64,000 bases of DNA from Dromiciops gliroides (GCF_019393635.1 NC_057863.1:870501-934500); one strand, 5' to 3'; shown: positions 1 through 11,649, numbered from the stretch's first letter. Translations and numbers: made by a program. Notes: generated by a model from the sequence alone, not told the origin.

Positions 1-1800
1 CAGACACTGGGGGAGACAGCTGGGGGGGGGGGTCTGTATTTGATCCTGGAGGCCATAGGGAGCCACAGGAGTGTATTGAGTAGGAGATGTGATGCAGTCA
101 GATCTGTGTGTTAGGAAAATCACTTTGGTGACTGAATGGAGGGTGGACTGGAGTAGGGAAATAACTGAGGGAGGCAGACCCCAGAAGCGACTACAATAGT
201 CCAGGTGTGAAGAGATGGGGGTCTGCACTGGGGGAGGGGGTGGCAGTCACATAAAAGAGAAGGGGAAAGAAAGAAAAAAAGAGAAGGGGGCAGTAGTTGA
301 CATCCACCAGAGATGCAGCAGAGGTAAAATTGACATGGGATGTTGCACAGGTGAAATAGACAAGAGATGCTGCATAGGTGAAATTGAATGAAAGATGCTG
401 CAGATGTGAGATTGACCAGAGATGCTGCAAAGGTGAAATCAACAAGAGAGGCTGCTGAGGTGAGATTGATGGGCTTTGGCCCCAGATTGAATTCTGGGGG
501 TAGGGAGAGCTGAGGATGGTTCCAAGGTCATACATCTGGGTTACTGGAAGGTTGGTGGGGCCTCCAGAAAAATCCTTTGGAGAAGGGGGACAGGCTTAAA
601 GGGAAAGATCATGAGATCTATGTTGGATTGTTTGAGACACCTACAGAACACTCTGACAAATGCCCAACAATGGGTACTCAGGGGAGAGGGTGCATAGATC
701 ATACACTGGGGGGAGTGGGGTAATCTATTCATAGAGAGAGACTTGGTCTGAAAGAGAACAGGCTTGATGGGTGAGAGGAGAAGAAGGGAAAGACCCAGAG
801 CTACTAAGGAAAGGAGCTGTGAGCCCTCTGACCCCAGGGAGGCTCCACCTGGTCCCCAGCCCACAGTCCAATTGAGGAGGAAGAAACTAGGTACCAAGAG
901 CAGGGCCTGAGCCCAGGCAAGGGTCAAGCGCTCATGACAGAAGAGGGCTAAGACTGGCCTTCTCTCCACAACCATCGTGGGAGAGATCTCCCACACCAAG
1001 GGTTCACACTGGGCAAGACAGAGTGGTCAGACTTTTGTATAGGAGCCTGGCTCTCATCTTCTTCCCACCCCGGGGGCATTTCCAGTCCTAGGCCTGGGAT
1101 CTTGGGGCCTCTAGGCCAGTGAATAGGCAATGGTCACTCACCAGTCAGACTAGTGCCCTGCAGGAGATAAGACCCAGGATAGAAGGGAAGCAACTCAGGT
1201 GCCAGGATCCAGAAGCAACTCCCAGGGGAAACAGAGCAGGGGATCACAGCCCAGCCCAACCCAACCCAGCCCCGCCCTTCGAGAGGGTGTGTCCCTTCCC
1301 TGGGTCCCACTCTTTTCACAGCCTCCTTAAGGGGGTGGGGTAGAGACTGAAGAGATCAGATTCATTGAGAACAGTTAGGAGGTTTGGATGATAGCTGAGG
1401 TAAGAGGTGATGCCAGGGTGTTGGGGGCCTGGGTGGGTGGGAGAGAGGTCTTGCAGGCAGAATCGACAAGGTTTGGCAGCTATTTCTGGGTCCTGGGCTT
1501 AGAGAGAGAAGAAAGCCGAGGATGGCTCCAATGGCATGACCCTGGATGACAAGAACGAGGCTAGAAAAAGGGGGGTCAGGATGGAAAGTCAAGCAGACTG
1601 CTGCATTAGAGTTTAGGAGAGAGATTAACAGGGCTGCTGGAGAGAGGCACCTGGGAGAGAACTGAAGACGGAGAGAGAGAAGAGGGAGGACATGGGTGCT
1701 GGTGGGCTAAGACCATAATGGGGAGTGGAGGGGGGACCAGAGATGAGGGGCCAGGAAGGAGGGAAGCAGAGAAGAGAGAGTAGGGGAGTCGAGCTAACAG
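1..1800. repeat. Degenerate ancient repeats, probably L2-like, antisense
   Basis: The stretch reads like the decayed, purine-rich antisense of LINE-2, for example the 'caatagtccaggtgtgaaga' type of phrase near 195 and the package around 1490-1600. No convincing host exon was seen. By position it should lie in PITPNM3 intron 1. Family assignment is from memory of the consensus and is uncertain. Confidence 0.35.
309..472. repeat. 27-bp minisatellite, about six copies
   Basis: Six head-to-tail units of about 27 bp follow each other, each a variant of 'agatgctgcaaaggtgaaat' plus a short 'tgacaag'-type end. Copies differ at several positions, so the array is not young. Because the unit is 9 codons long, the minus strand shows a false periodic protein. 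Confidence 0.8.
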
Positions 1801-1989
1801 GTAACAGAAGGAGCTGATGGGGGAAGGTAAGAGAAAGGTTCAGCTACCCCCAGAATCCATCTGCAACAGGGCCCAGGTGTTGTCCCACTGTCCCAGAGAA
1901 AGGCAGAGAGGAACAAGGATGGGGGCCAGGGGGAGGGAGTCTGCAGTAGGGGCTGAACCTGGGATCCCATCTGTGTTGTAGGAAACTCC

Positions 1990-2115
1990 TTGGTGAGCAA
2001 ACTCTCCCTCTTCTGCCGTGTTGGGTCTTAGATAATTGCCCAGTGCACCAGAAAGGGAAGGGACTTGTCCAGGGTCACACCACCAGGATCGATCAGAGGT
2101 CTGACTGGCTGACAA
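1990..2115 (+). repeat. MIR-family SINE remnant
   Basis: The MIR/CORE-SINE hallmark 'gacttgtccagggtcacacc' occurs near 2063-2082, followed by the usual region where previous findings of 'aggtct' occur. The copy is old and truncated. Confidence 0.5.
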
Positions 2116-2485
2116 AGGACTTGACCCCAGGTCTTCCTGGCTTTATTCCTTCCTTCCTTCATTACTGGCTTTGAAGTTTGCCTCTCTCCCCACTGGGCCT
2201 GGATACCCTTTGCCTACACTGAGCTGGGAACGAGAGGGTTGTGGCTACAGCTGCAATGTGGACTTACAGTCCCGAACAGGACCAGAGCTTTGCCTGGAGC
2301 CGATGAGTCAGAAGGGTGGGACCCCTCCCTACAAGAGAAGGGTCCCCTTGGCTTAAGGCTGAAGTAGAGGCTGGGGAAGGCACTGACTACACCAACCACC
2401 CCAGGGCCCAGCATGGTGGCCCCACCATGTGGCCAAGGGTGGGTAGCCTTTCCCCTGCAGGGGGCACACAATGAGTAAGATGAAG

Positions 2486-2487
<2 letters not shown>

Positions 2488-2565
<78 letters not shown>

Positions 2566-2785
2566 AAGTGTGAATGTGTATATGTATATGTGTATGAGTT
2601 CGTGAAAGAGAATGTGTGACAGTGTCAGAGAGGGTGTGAGTGTGTGAGAGTGTCTGAGTATGTGCATAAGTGTGTGTGTGTGTTGTGTATATGTATGTGT
2701 GTGAGAGAGTATATGTGAGAGTGTATGAAAGAGGGTAGAGTGTGTGCCTGTGAGTATGTGTAAGTGTGAGTGTGTGTGTGTTAGG
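2488..2785. repeat. (TG)n/(AG)n microsatellite with degenerate TG-rich flank
   Basis: A pure (TG)n run of about 54 bases from 2489 is followed by (GA)n to about 2565, then by roughly 200 bases of imperfect TG-rich sequence. The long His/Thr and Ser/Leu frames on the minus strand are artefacts of this repeat. Confidence 0.95.
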
Positions 2786-3417
2786 GGAAAGGAGAAGAGA
2801 GGTCTCCAGCCTTAGAACTCCCACTACTCAGGGCTCAGAGTTAGGGTGAAGGGAGGCTGTGGGTGCTCAGTGAGTGGGGAGAGAGGGGAAATCAGGGAGA
2901 GTAGCTGGTGGGAGGGGGTGGATAGAGGAAGGAAGGTGAATGATTTACTGTGTCCTTGGGGGAGAGGAGCAGGGAGAGAGGAGAAAGGAAGACCACCAGC
3001 CTAGCTATATAACAAGGTTGCTCAGACATCCACGATGAAGAAGGCCCTCAGGAACCTTCTAAAACAGGCCAGCTTCTGCCCACTAACCCCCGAGGGGCTG
3101 GTCCCTGCCTTAGCCAAGCTCCCAAGTGCTACAGTCCCCTCCTACACACACCCCTGGCTTTGGCATGGGCGGAGAGGTGTGCCTGCCCAGGCCTTTGCGT
3201 CCTCTGCCAATCACCAATGTCAGGGTCAGGGTCACCCTGGGAAATCACCCAGAGGCCCCCATCCCCTGGAAGCCCCCTGGGCTATGGGGCCCAGGGGAAG
3301 GCAGAGGCAGAGTGTGACCGGCCACAGTCAGACCCCTCCACCCCCACCCCATCTAGGAACTGCCTTCACTGACCAGTAACCGGGCAATGCGAGAAGACAA
3401 TGACCTGGCCAGAACAA

Positions 3418-3442
3418 ACACGCGCGCGCGCGCGCACGCACG

Positions 3443-3482
<40 letters not shown>
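3418..3482. repeat. (CG)n(CA)n alternating purine-pyrimidine tract
   Basis: A (CG)n core of about 7 units passes through mixed 'cacgcacgca' into a (CA)n run of about 16 units. Alternating CG/CA is the classical Z-DNA-prone type. It lies just inside PITPNM3 intron 1, about 570 bp from the predicted donor. Confidence 0.95.
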
Positions 3483-3483
<1 letters not shown>

Positions 3484-4049
3484 TTAGCCCCCCTCCCCTG
3501 CCCCCCCAGTCCCCTCTCCTTTTCCTAGACAGGTCGGGTGGAGGAAAGGTGTCCCGTCCAGTGTTTGCCCAAGCCCGGCCCGCCCCCGCCTGGGTGCAAG
3601 CTAAGTGAGGCGGGGGAAGAGGGAAGGGGGGCTCAGTCTGGGGGCGGGGACGGGTCTCCGAGACAGGTGGGCGGGTGGGTAGGTCCCCGAGGCCACGAGC
3701 TGGGGCGGGCCAGAGCCGGACGCTCTGGGGTGCCCCAAACCAAGAAGGGCAGAGCCGGGGTCCCCTGGATCGTCCGCTGGTGTCCCTACGCAGGCGAAGA
3801 GAGGGGAGCGCGGGTCCGGACGGCGTTGGGGGGAAGGGCAGCGGCCGGGGAGCAGGACTTGCGAGGGGCGGGGTGTCCCTCCCTCCCAACCACCCTCTCT
3901 CCCTCCGACACACCCCTACCTGTCAGCCTTCTTGCCTTCCCCAACGCCCGGGGGGAGGAGGGGTCCTCCCCCAGCCCGGGCTCCCCGCCTCTCACCTGGC
4001 AGGGGGGCGGCCGCTGTGCAGGAATGCGCCCCCGGGGCCCCTCCCTCAC

Positions 4050-4092
4050 CTGCGCGACTGCGGCCGGGGCCGGCCCCATCGGCCGTGGCCAT
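4050..4092 (-). CDS. PITPNM3: PITPNM3 coding exon 1 (probable)
   Basis: On the minus strand an ATG in a good context (GCCATGG) opens MATADGAGPGRSRAG and runs into a canonical donor, GCAG|GTGAGG. Human PITPNM3 starts with a similar short Ala/Gly/Pro-rich leader (MAKAGRAGG...). In human the gene lies beside KIAA0753 with its 5' end towards KIAA0753 and on the same strand, which is exactly this position. The family is a membrane-associated phosphatidylinositol-transfer-like protein (Nir1) with DDHD and LNS2 domains, none of which is encoded in this window. The assignment rests on synteny, CpG island, ATG and donor, because the exon alone is too short and low-complexity to prove homology. The rest of the gene should lie left of the window. 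Confidence 0.55.
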
Positions 4093-4245
4093 GGCCCGGC
4101 TCCTGCCTGCTCCTGCCTGCTCCCGGACTGCCCGGGCTCCCTCCCTTGCTGGCTCCCTCCCGGCTCCGCTGCCGCGGCCGCCGCCGCCTCCTCGCCCGGT
4201 CCTCCCGCTCCCTTAAAGGAGCCGAGCAGCGGCCTCCGACGCGGG

Positions 4246-4303
4246 GGCGGGAGGAGGAGGAGGAGGAGGGAGGGAGGAGGAGGGAGGGAGGAGGAAAGGA
4301 GCT
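4246..4303. repeat. (GGA)n/(GGGA)n polypurine tract in the PITPNM3 promoter
   Basis: An uninterrupted purine run of GGA and GGGA units lies 150-210 bp upstream of the PITPNM3 ATG. It is C/T-rich on the sense (minus) strand. Such tracts can form triplex or G-quadruplex structures. Confidence 0.85.
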
Positions 4304-4749
4304 GCGGGTTCCCCTCCCCGATGCTGCCCCCGCCCCAGGACCCGGAACCCCGAACTGGGAGGCCGGAACGGGCCCGGGGGCCTCAGCCTGGAGGTCCCGA
4401 GGGGCGCGGAGCTGGGACAACACAACAGAGACTGGCAGCGAGAGCCTGGGAGACACACAGCAAGGGGCCCGGCCAGACCGAGAGCCTCCGAGACAGAGTT
4501 GGACACCCGCAAAAAGACCGAGCCCACGGACCCCTCCCAGCTCTGGCCCCTGCGGTGGCTTGGGGGGAGAGGAGGGAGGTCTCACTTGATGGCACCCCAA
4601 GCCCTCCGCTGGCCACAGGGGAGCTGGGCCCAAAAGCCCAAAGGCCACGAGGGTCAGGCGGGAGCGCTCTCCTCCTCCCACCCGCGTCTCCGGGGGCCCT
4701 GAGCAGACAGTCCCGGATCTGAATCACAGCTCACCCAGCCTCTCTGCTC

Positions 4750-6190
4750 CAAGCTCTCCTGGGCGAGGGGACCCCAGAGGAGGTGAATCCTAAATGGGAA
4801 ACTCAGCAAATTGCACCCCCGCACTTTGCTCCTGGCTCCCCTACTTCTCCCAGGACCACAGCTCAGATCCTTGACAGCCGCTGTCTCCGACCCTTCTCTC
4901 CCCTGGGCTAAATGGGGGTGGCTCCTTCACTCATCCTCACAGGCCCGGATCCCAACGACTTTGCCCTCGTGGGTCACCTCCTCCGGGGCAGACAGAAAGT
5001 GTTGGGCTCCAGGCCAGAGATGTTGGTTCCAGTCCCACTTCAGACACTTCCTATAGGGCCCTGGGGGAGAGGGGAATCGTTTCCTTTCTCTGATCTGTTT
5101 CCCGATCTGTAAGAGGAGAACCACCTTGCAGGATTGTTGAGAAAATCAGAGATATTTCAAGCCAACACACGTTGTAAGCACCTTCTCTGTCCCAGCGGGT
5201 TGTGGGGGCACAGAGACCAAAAACGCTGCTTTCAAGGAGCCCACCAGAATTCTGCTGAAGGAAGACCACAAGTACAGAGAAAGTTCAGAATGCCCCCCCA
5301 CTTCCATGGCCCAACAAAAGGGCAAATTTGTGAGGCCAGGAAAGTCCCACTCAAGCAGGGCAGAGGGAAAGGACCCACCAGAGCCTCAGGTGACAAGTCC
5401 AGGAGAAGGAGCTGGGAGGGGCGAATGGCCCAGGAAGGGAGTTTGGTAGCCTCCATCCTGAATTACAGAAACTCCCTGAATGGATCCCAGGAGCAGCAGA
5501 TTGTCACCCATGCCCACAGGAAACATGGCAAGTGATGGGAAGGGGGAGGCCCGCAGAGGCAGCTTCAGCAATGCTGTGGCCCTGCTGCTCCGGGCAGAAC
5601 CTCAGTTTCCTCATTTGTCATCAAGGGAGTCAGCCTCGTGCCTCTGAGGTCTATCCCAGCTTGAGTTCTCTGATCCAATGTCAATGCCATCCCAACCCTA
5701 TACAAATGTCAGCTGTGACTTACTACTAAAGTTCTGCCCAAACTGTAGCACACAGATGGAGCATGCTAAAGACTGTGCCAGGGGGCAGACATACAAAGGA
5801 AAAGGAGAGCCCTTGGCTTTGAGGATGGACCCAAAATGATGCAGTTCTATGTAAAGCCATACAAAGCAGACCCAGGGTCACCTTGGCAGGGAAAAGCCCT
5901 AAGTGAGGGGAGGGCTGAAGAAAGTCAAGGAAAGACCACAGGGAAAGGGGTGGGGAGGGCTTGAGGTGACTCCTGAGGGAGAGCAAGGATTCCCAGAGGC
6001 TGAGGAGAGATGGGCCCAGAGGACGGTTATGCAGAGTGTCCGATCACTGGCATATCAGATACACTCACAGGAACACAATCTGACAACTGGCTGATGTTGC
6101 CAAACATTCGTCTGAAAATCCACCAGAAAGAGAACTAGCACCTGAACAGATAAGCAGAAATAAGCAAACAGCCTGAACACCACAAGAAGA
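4750..6190. other. Intergenic, with MIR remnants
   Basis: No exon was recognised. About 5000-5165 looks like a MIR ('cagacacttcctatagggcc', then 'gatctgtaagaggagaac'), and 5585-5625 keeps a MIR end ('cctcagtttcctcatttgtc'). The rest is unremarkable. Confidence 0.45.
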
Positions 6191-6875
6191 GGCAAGCTAA
6201 GGTTATTTCTGCAGACCCTTTGTGATGGTCCAGGAGAGTACCAAGCTGAAGCTGGGTGTCCATGCCCAGCGATCATGGCTTCCAAACAGCTTGACATAGG
6301 GGCAGCTAGGTGGTACAGTAGATAGAGCACTGGCCCTGGATTCAGGAGTACCTGAGTTCAAATCCAGCCTCAGACACTTAACACTTACTAGCTATGTGAC
6401 CCTGGGCAAGTCACTTAACCCCAATTGTCTCACCAAAAAAAAAAACCCAACACAAACAGCTTGACATTTGTGGTGGACAAATGAAACATTCATAACATGT
6501 GGACCTTGTGATTACAAGGGAACAGAAAGAAGGGAACAGGGGAGTTAGTCTGGTGCGGTGTCCAGAACCCAGATAAGGGGTCGAACCACCAAATATTGGG
6601 TCTGACCATCTCTTGGGAATCAGTTTGCATGTGAATGTTGAACCCATGTGGCAGTTTGGACGACAGGCTGAGAAACTGCAGAAATATATTGTGTTCAGTC
6701 AGAAGTGGTCAGCGTTTGATGTGAAACACCCAAATGGTTTTGAATTGCCAAAGAAACAAATCTCTGATGCTTCCAACACAACTTGCTTGTCACAGAGAAA
6801 CATTGGGAACTTCATCAGTCAATTATTTCCTGTTTAATTGCCAATAAAGAAATTTTAGTGTGAGTCCCTGGACCA
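6190..6875 (+). pseudogene. Possible processed pseudogene or decayed element, split by a SINE
   Basis: After a SINE (6298-6453), a 75-codon open frame at 6613-6837 ends in NFISQLFPV and is followed within 25 bases by AATAAAG (6842-6848), the layout of an mRNA 3' end. Upstream of the SINE, 6226-6297 also reads as a short coding-like piece. I do not recognise the protein. It could be an intronless retrocopy of a host gene or the 3' end of an old transposon. Confidence 0.25.
6298..6453 (+). mobile_element. WSINE1/MAR1-type SINE
   Basis: Full-length copy from 'ggcagctaggtgg' to an A-rich tail. It is flanked by 14-bp target-site duplications AAACAGCTTGACAT at 6284-6297 and 6454-6467. Confidence 0.9.
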
Positions 6876-6979
6876 TCATCTCTCAAATCCCCAAGGGTTT
6901 TTTGAACCACTAAATGGTAAGCACTGCTCTAGGCCATCTTGTCACACTGACCAGGAGTCCTCTCCAGACTGCCGCTGAC

Positions 6980-7745
6980 AGGCCCACTACTATCCAGCTA
7001 GCCAAGGTTACTGTGGGATAGCTCTTGGGAATAGGTTTTTCCTGACATCCAGGTTAAATCTGCCTTGTCATCACTTCTCCCCATTGTTCCTAGGTTGCAA
7101 GCCTGAGGGACTAGGAAGATGGTACTGCTCTTGACAATAACAGAAAAGTTGAGGCAGGCAGAGACAGGTTGGGGGGAAATAATGAGCTTCATTTCGGATA
7201 CATTTAAGATGTCTATGGGACATCCAGTTTGAGATGTCGAAGTAGTAGACATGAGAATGGAGGTCAGCAGAGACGCTGGGACAGGAAAGGTAGATTTGGC
7301 AGTCATCTGAATAGAGATGGTCATTAAATGCATGGGAGTTCATGAGATCACTCAGTGAAGTTGTATAGAGGGAGAAGAGAAGAGGGCCCAGGACAGCACC
7401 CTGAGGGACACCCAGGGCTAGAGGAGGTGACCTGCAGGAGAGTCCAGCAAAGGAAACAGGAGGAGCGGTCAGAGAGGGAGGAGGAGAACCAGGAGAAAGT
7501 AGTATCACGAAAATGGAGAGAGACGACTGTGGTTTCAAGGAGGAGAGGGTGATCCAGTGTCCAAGGTTGCAGAGACGTCGAGGAGAATGAGGAGTGACAA
7601 AAGGCCATTGGATTTGGCCACTAAGAGATCACTGGTAATAATCATAATAAAGATCACTGGTGACTTTGGAGAGAGCAGTGTGGGTGGAATGATAAGGACA
7701 GAAGCTGGATTACAAGGGGTTAAGAAGAGAGTAAAAAAATATTTC
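6980..7745 (-). mobile_element. LINE-2 reverse-transcriptase fragment, antisense
   Basis: The minus strand encodes the signature RT blocks [20 protein letters not shown], then [12 protein letters not shown] (LINE-2 usually has YADD here) and [12 protein letters not shown], in the L2 order. The copy has frame damage between blocks. It continues at 9085-10010 after later insertions of a SINE and an L1 end. Confidence 0.8.
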
Positions 7746-7762
7746 TAGCATCTCTGTGAGAA

Positions 7763-7912
7763 TTTTTTTTTTTTGTGAGGGGCAAAGGGGGTTAAGTGAC
7801 TTGTCCAGGGTCACACAGCTAGTAAGTGTCAAGTGTCTGAGGCCGGATTTGAACTCAGGTCCTCCCGAAGCCAGGACCGGTGCTCTATCCACTGCACCAC
7901 TTAGCCGCCCCC
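7763..7912 (-). mobile_element. WSINE1/MAR1-type SINE, antisense
   Basis: Reads from a poly-T stretch through 'gtgacttgtccagggtcaca' to 'cacttagccgccccc'. It is inserted into the antisense L2. Confidence 0.9.
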
Positions 7913-8482
7913 AAGAAAATTATTAATAATAGCGTGTTTTGGAGTTCTATGAGACCCAGAGAGCCTGGCCAGACCTTTCTTGGGGCCAGCCCAGAGTCAG
8001 GAGAATTTCAAAAGAAATGTGGTTGGACCTTGGGCTGTGACTAGGGATTAAAATCACACCTACCTGAAGGCTTTTTTCCCTCGGAGGGCTCCATTCTCCG
8101 ACATCAGCCAGACTACCCTCAAATCCAGTAAACCAATAGATTTGAATGATCCTAGACAATTAGCTTTGAGCAGTGTGGAAGGGAGGGCATTCTTCCTGCC
8201 CGCAGCAAGCTTATATGGTGACTTGCTCTCTTGGCCCCGGGAACTTGGAGAGAGCAAATGTGGCCCATTTTCTCTCTTCTCCCCTAGATCCTAGCTGGGC
8301 TTTCCTATCTTTCAGAGTCATGTGTGCTCTCTTTCCTAATATTTAATATGTTTTGATAAATGCTTAATGCCCCCCAAACTGGTGCATTAGCCTCTAATTT
8401 CTAATTAGCAAAGTATTAGAACCCCAGCTAATTTTCCCTAAACTTGGGACAGAAATAGGGCGTCCACATTTAATTTCACTTG

Positions 8483-9045
8483 CCACAATCTCTTTTTGTG
8501 GTGGCTAAGAATGGGAAATCAATGGAATGCCCATCCATTGGGGAATGGCTAAACAAGCTGTGGCATATGATGGTGATGGAATATGATTGTGCTCTAAGAA
8601 ATGACCAGCAGGAGGACTTCAGAAAGGCCTGGGAAGACTTGTATGAACTGATTTCTAGTGAAGTGAGCAGGACCAAAAGAACATTGTGCACAGAGACAGC
8701 AATATTGTTTGATGAAGAATTGAGAATGACAACTATTCTCAACAATACAATGATCCAAGACAATCCCAAAGGACTGTTGCTGAAGCCAACTATCCACCTC
8801 CAAAGAAAGAACTGATATTGATGGAACACAGACTGAAGCAGGCGATTTTTCACTTTCTTTCATCTTTTTAAACTTTATTCAAGTTTTCTTATACAAAATG
8901 ACTAATATGGTAATGTTTTATGTAATTGTACATGTATAACCTATGTCTGCTTACCACCTAAGGGAGGGGGGAGGGGAGGAAGGGAAGGAGGGATAAAAAT
9001 TGGAACCCCAAACTACAAATAAAAATGTTTATTACTTTAAAGAAA
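8483..9045 (+). mobile_element. Marsupial L1 3' end (ORF2 C-terminus plus 3' UTR)
   Basis: The open frame at 8480-8815 reads KSMECPSIGEWLNKLWHMM...LYELISSEVSRTKRTLCTET. This is the marsupial form of the L1 ORF2 C-terminus (compare human KCPSTEEWIKKMWYIYTMEYYSA). It is followed by the common 3' UTR and 'aaaaatgtttattac' end. The copy is 5'-truncated and inserted in the antisense L2. Confidence 0.85.
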
Positions 9046-9084
9046 TCAAAATAAAGAATGGAAATATAAAAATAGGAATACATT

Positions 9085-10010
9085 TACATAAAAAAAGAAG
9101 AGAGTGAAAAGAGAGACAATGGAGGGGCCTGGTGTACATGTCTTTTTGAGGAATTTAGCCACAAAGGACAGAAGTGACATAGGATGATAGTTATCAGGGG
9201 TGGAAAGGTCACTTGAGGGTTTTATCAGGACTCAGGCATGTCTCTAAGCAGCAGGAAGGGAGCCAGCAGACTGAAGATAATCGAACGTGAGGGTGACAGA
9301 GGGGGTGACCTCCTGGAGGAGATGGGATGGAAGGAGCTCAATTGGGCAGCTTGAGGGTTACCTTGGTCAGGAATGAGACCACTTCATCATGTGAGACGGG
9401 AGAAGGAGGAGAGAGGGCAGAAGGTACTGAGTGATTGAAGATGAGGAAAAAGGGAAAGGGGGAGCTCCCGAGAATGGCCAGCTTTTCTCTGTAAAAATGT
9501 GAAGCGAGGATCTCAGCTGATAAAGTGGGGAGAGGAGGAGCTGTAGGAGGCTTCCGTAGGCATGGTTTGTTAGCATCTTGGTGGAGAGTGGGATGGGGAG
9601 CTAATTAGGAATAACTGCCCAGAGGAGGCTGGGAAACATAGATGCGTAGTGGGCCCAGAAGAGGTTGCCTAACTTTCTCCACGTGTGTAGGGAATGGCAC
9701 GTGATGGGAGTGAGCTCAGGCTGAGACTCAGCTGGGTGATGACATAGCAGAGATGATGAGAGATTCAAGGAAGGGGGACCTGAGGGTGGGGGGGGGGCTG
9801 TGGAGTGAACTGGAGAGATGGCCTGGGAGAGAAGGGAGGATGAAGAGCAGGGTGGTGGTGGGGGGGAGTTGGAAGGTGTGACTGAGGTGGGTGGAGGAGG
9901 AGCTGCTGGGAACTTCCTCTTTTATGAGGGCAGGAGTTAGAAAAATTGTGAGCACTGTATTGAACTCATTGAGGAAGGACAAGACAGAGAAGTATCTCAC
10001 ACTTGTCACT
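9085..10010 (-). mobile_element. LINE-2 fragment, antisense (continuation)
   Basis: Purine-rich antisense L2 sequence resumes after the SINE/L1 insertions, with phrases such as 'gagggttttatcaggactca' also seen in the L2-like block at 44340-44930. No intact frame. Confidence 0.6.
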
Positions 10011-10130
10011 CCTGGTGATTCGTGTGGGCACAAATAATGCTGCCCGAACCTAGAAAGTGCTGACAAAGGATTCCAAAGTCTTGGTCAAGAAGCCTCAGGG
10101 ATCCAAGACCATGCCTTCATTGCTTCTGTC

Positions 10131-10350
10131 TGTTGAAAGCAAAGTGCATGGAGCACTTAGCCAGGAAGCAGGAAGACATGAGTTCAAATTTGACCTCAGA
10201 CACTTACTAGCTGTGTGACCCTGGGCAAGCCACTTCACCCTGCATGGAAACAAGGAACAGACTTGGACAGACTTGGAGATATAGTAGAGGATGGAAGGAC
10301 TTGGTGCTATGGTCCAGGGGGTCCCCAAAGAGTCAGACATTACTGAACAA
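10131..10350 (+). mobile_element. MAR1-type SINE remnant
   Basis: Contains 'gacatgagttcaaatttgac', 'cacttactagctgtgtgacc' and the MAR1 tail motif 'aaagagtcagacattactga' near 10327. The copy is diverged and partly deleted. Confidence 0.6.
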
Positions 10351-10469
10351 CGCAAGGCAAGGGATTGAGGAAAGAGGAACCAGAAGTGGTTAAGAAGTGT
10401 CTGAGAGTGGGGACTGAATTTCTGGACTGCCTCCTGGACATGGACAGACATGGAATGAACACAAGAGAT

Positions 10470-11340
10470 GATAAGAGTGTGTGCACCTTATCCTTTGACC
10501 CAGCAATAACACTGTTAGGTCTGTACCCCAAAAAAGATTTTTTTAAAAGGTGAGAAAAAAAGGTGGGGAAGGGGAACCAATTTGGAAGGGCTGTAATTTT
10601 TTTTTTAGTGAGGCAATTGGGATTAAGTGACTTGCCCAGGGTCACACAGCTAGTAAGTGTTTAGCGTCTGAGGCCAGGTTTGAACTCAGGTCCTCCTGAC
10701 TCCAGGGCCAGTGCTCTATCCACTGTGCCACCTAGCTGCCCTGGGCTATAAAATTTTGATCCAGCAATACTGCTGCTAGGCCTATATCCCAAAGATATCC
10801 CCACAAAAGGGGAAAGGACCTATTTTTACAAAAATATCTATAGCTGCTCTTTTTGTGGTGACAAAGAATTGGAAATTATGGGGATGTCCACCAACTGGGG
10901 AATGGCTGAGCAAGTTGTATAGAATTGTGATGAAATACTGTTGTGCTGTAAGAAATGATGGGCAGGCTAATTTCAGAAAAACCTGGAAAGACTTAGATGA
11001 ACCAATGCAAAGTGAAGTAAGCAGAATCAGAAGAACACCGTACACAGTAACAGCAACATTGTGCAATGATCAACTGTGAATGGCTCCGCTCTTCTCAGCA
11101 ATACAATGATCCGTGATGACCCCAAAGGACCCAGAATGGAAAATGGTACCCACCTGCAAAGAACTGACACAGAGTCTGAATACAGATCAAAGCAGACTTT
11201 TTGTTACTTTATTATTCTTGGATGTTTTGGTCTGGTTTTTTTTTTTGGCAACATGACTAATATTGAAGTGTGTTTTGCTTGGACTACACATATATAACAT
11301 ATCAAATTGCTTGCTTTCTCAAGGGGGGGAGAAAGAGTTT
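10470..11340 (+). mobile_element. L1 3' end with a nested SINE
   Basis: A piece at 10470-10560 encodes DPAITLLGLYPKKDFFKR. A second segment (10743-11340) encodes NWKLWGCPPTGEWLSKLYRI...VSRIRRTPYTVTAT and the 3' UTR. Both are L1 ORF2 C-terminal. They may be two separate insertions, because the 'pDPAI-LLGLYP' block occurs twice (10497 and 10757). Confidence 0.75.
10596..10742 (-). mobile_element. WSINE1/MAR1-type SINE, antisense
   Basis: Poly-T start, 'gacttgcccagggtcacaca' core and 'cacctagctgccc' end. Short similar flanks ('gggctgtaattt' and 'gggctataaaattt') suggest its target-site duplication. Confidence 0.9.
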
Positions 11341-11649
11341 TTTTGTTTGTTTTAAAATTCACATTGATGTGATTTATTTTTTTAAGCTTGAATGAGAGGC
11401 TATTTTTTTTTAAGATACTCTTGGGTACATACTGACTTGTGAGGTTGGGTTTTTCTTCTTTAAAGAAGAAACATTTTTACTTAAAGTTTTGAGTTCCAAA
11501 TTCTTTCCTCCCTCCCCTACCCTCCCTGAGGTGGTAAGCAATCAGATAAAGGTTATACATGTCCCATTATGTAAAACATTTCCATATTAGTCATTTTGTA
11601 CAAGAAGACTCAGATAAAAGAAAAAAATGAAAGTGAAAAATAGCCTGCT

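Larger units (their letters stand above)
3500..4750. promoter_or_regulatory. CpG island with the PITPNM3 promoter
   Basis: G+C content and CpG frequency jump between about 3.5 and 4.75 kb. GC boxes such as 'gggggcggggacggg' are present near 3639. The long open frames here on both strands (up to 394 codons) are what GC-rich sequence gives by chance. Transcription of PITPNM3 should run leftwards, with its 5' UTR and promoter in about 4093-4750. Confidence 0.65.

Noticed and set aside
2353-2824. His/Thr-rich and Ser/Leu-rich minus-strand frames
   Set aside because: They are translations of the (TG)n/(AG)n microsatellite.
3538-4722. Plus-strand frame of 394 codons and its overlapping partners
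   Set aside because: It lies in a CpG island, where stop codons are rare. It is Pro/Gly/Arg-rich low complexity, overlaps other long frames on both strands, and has no motif or splice support.
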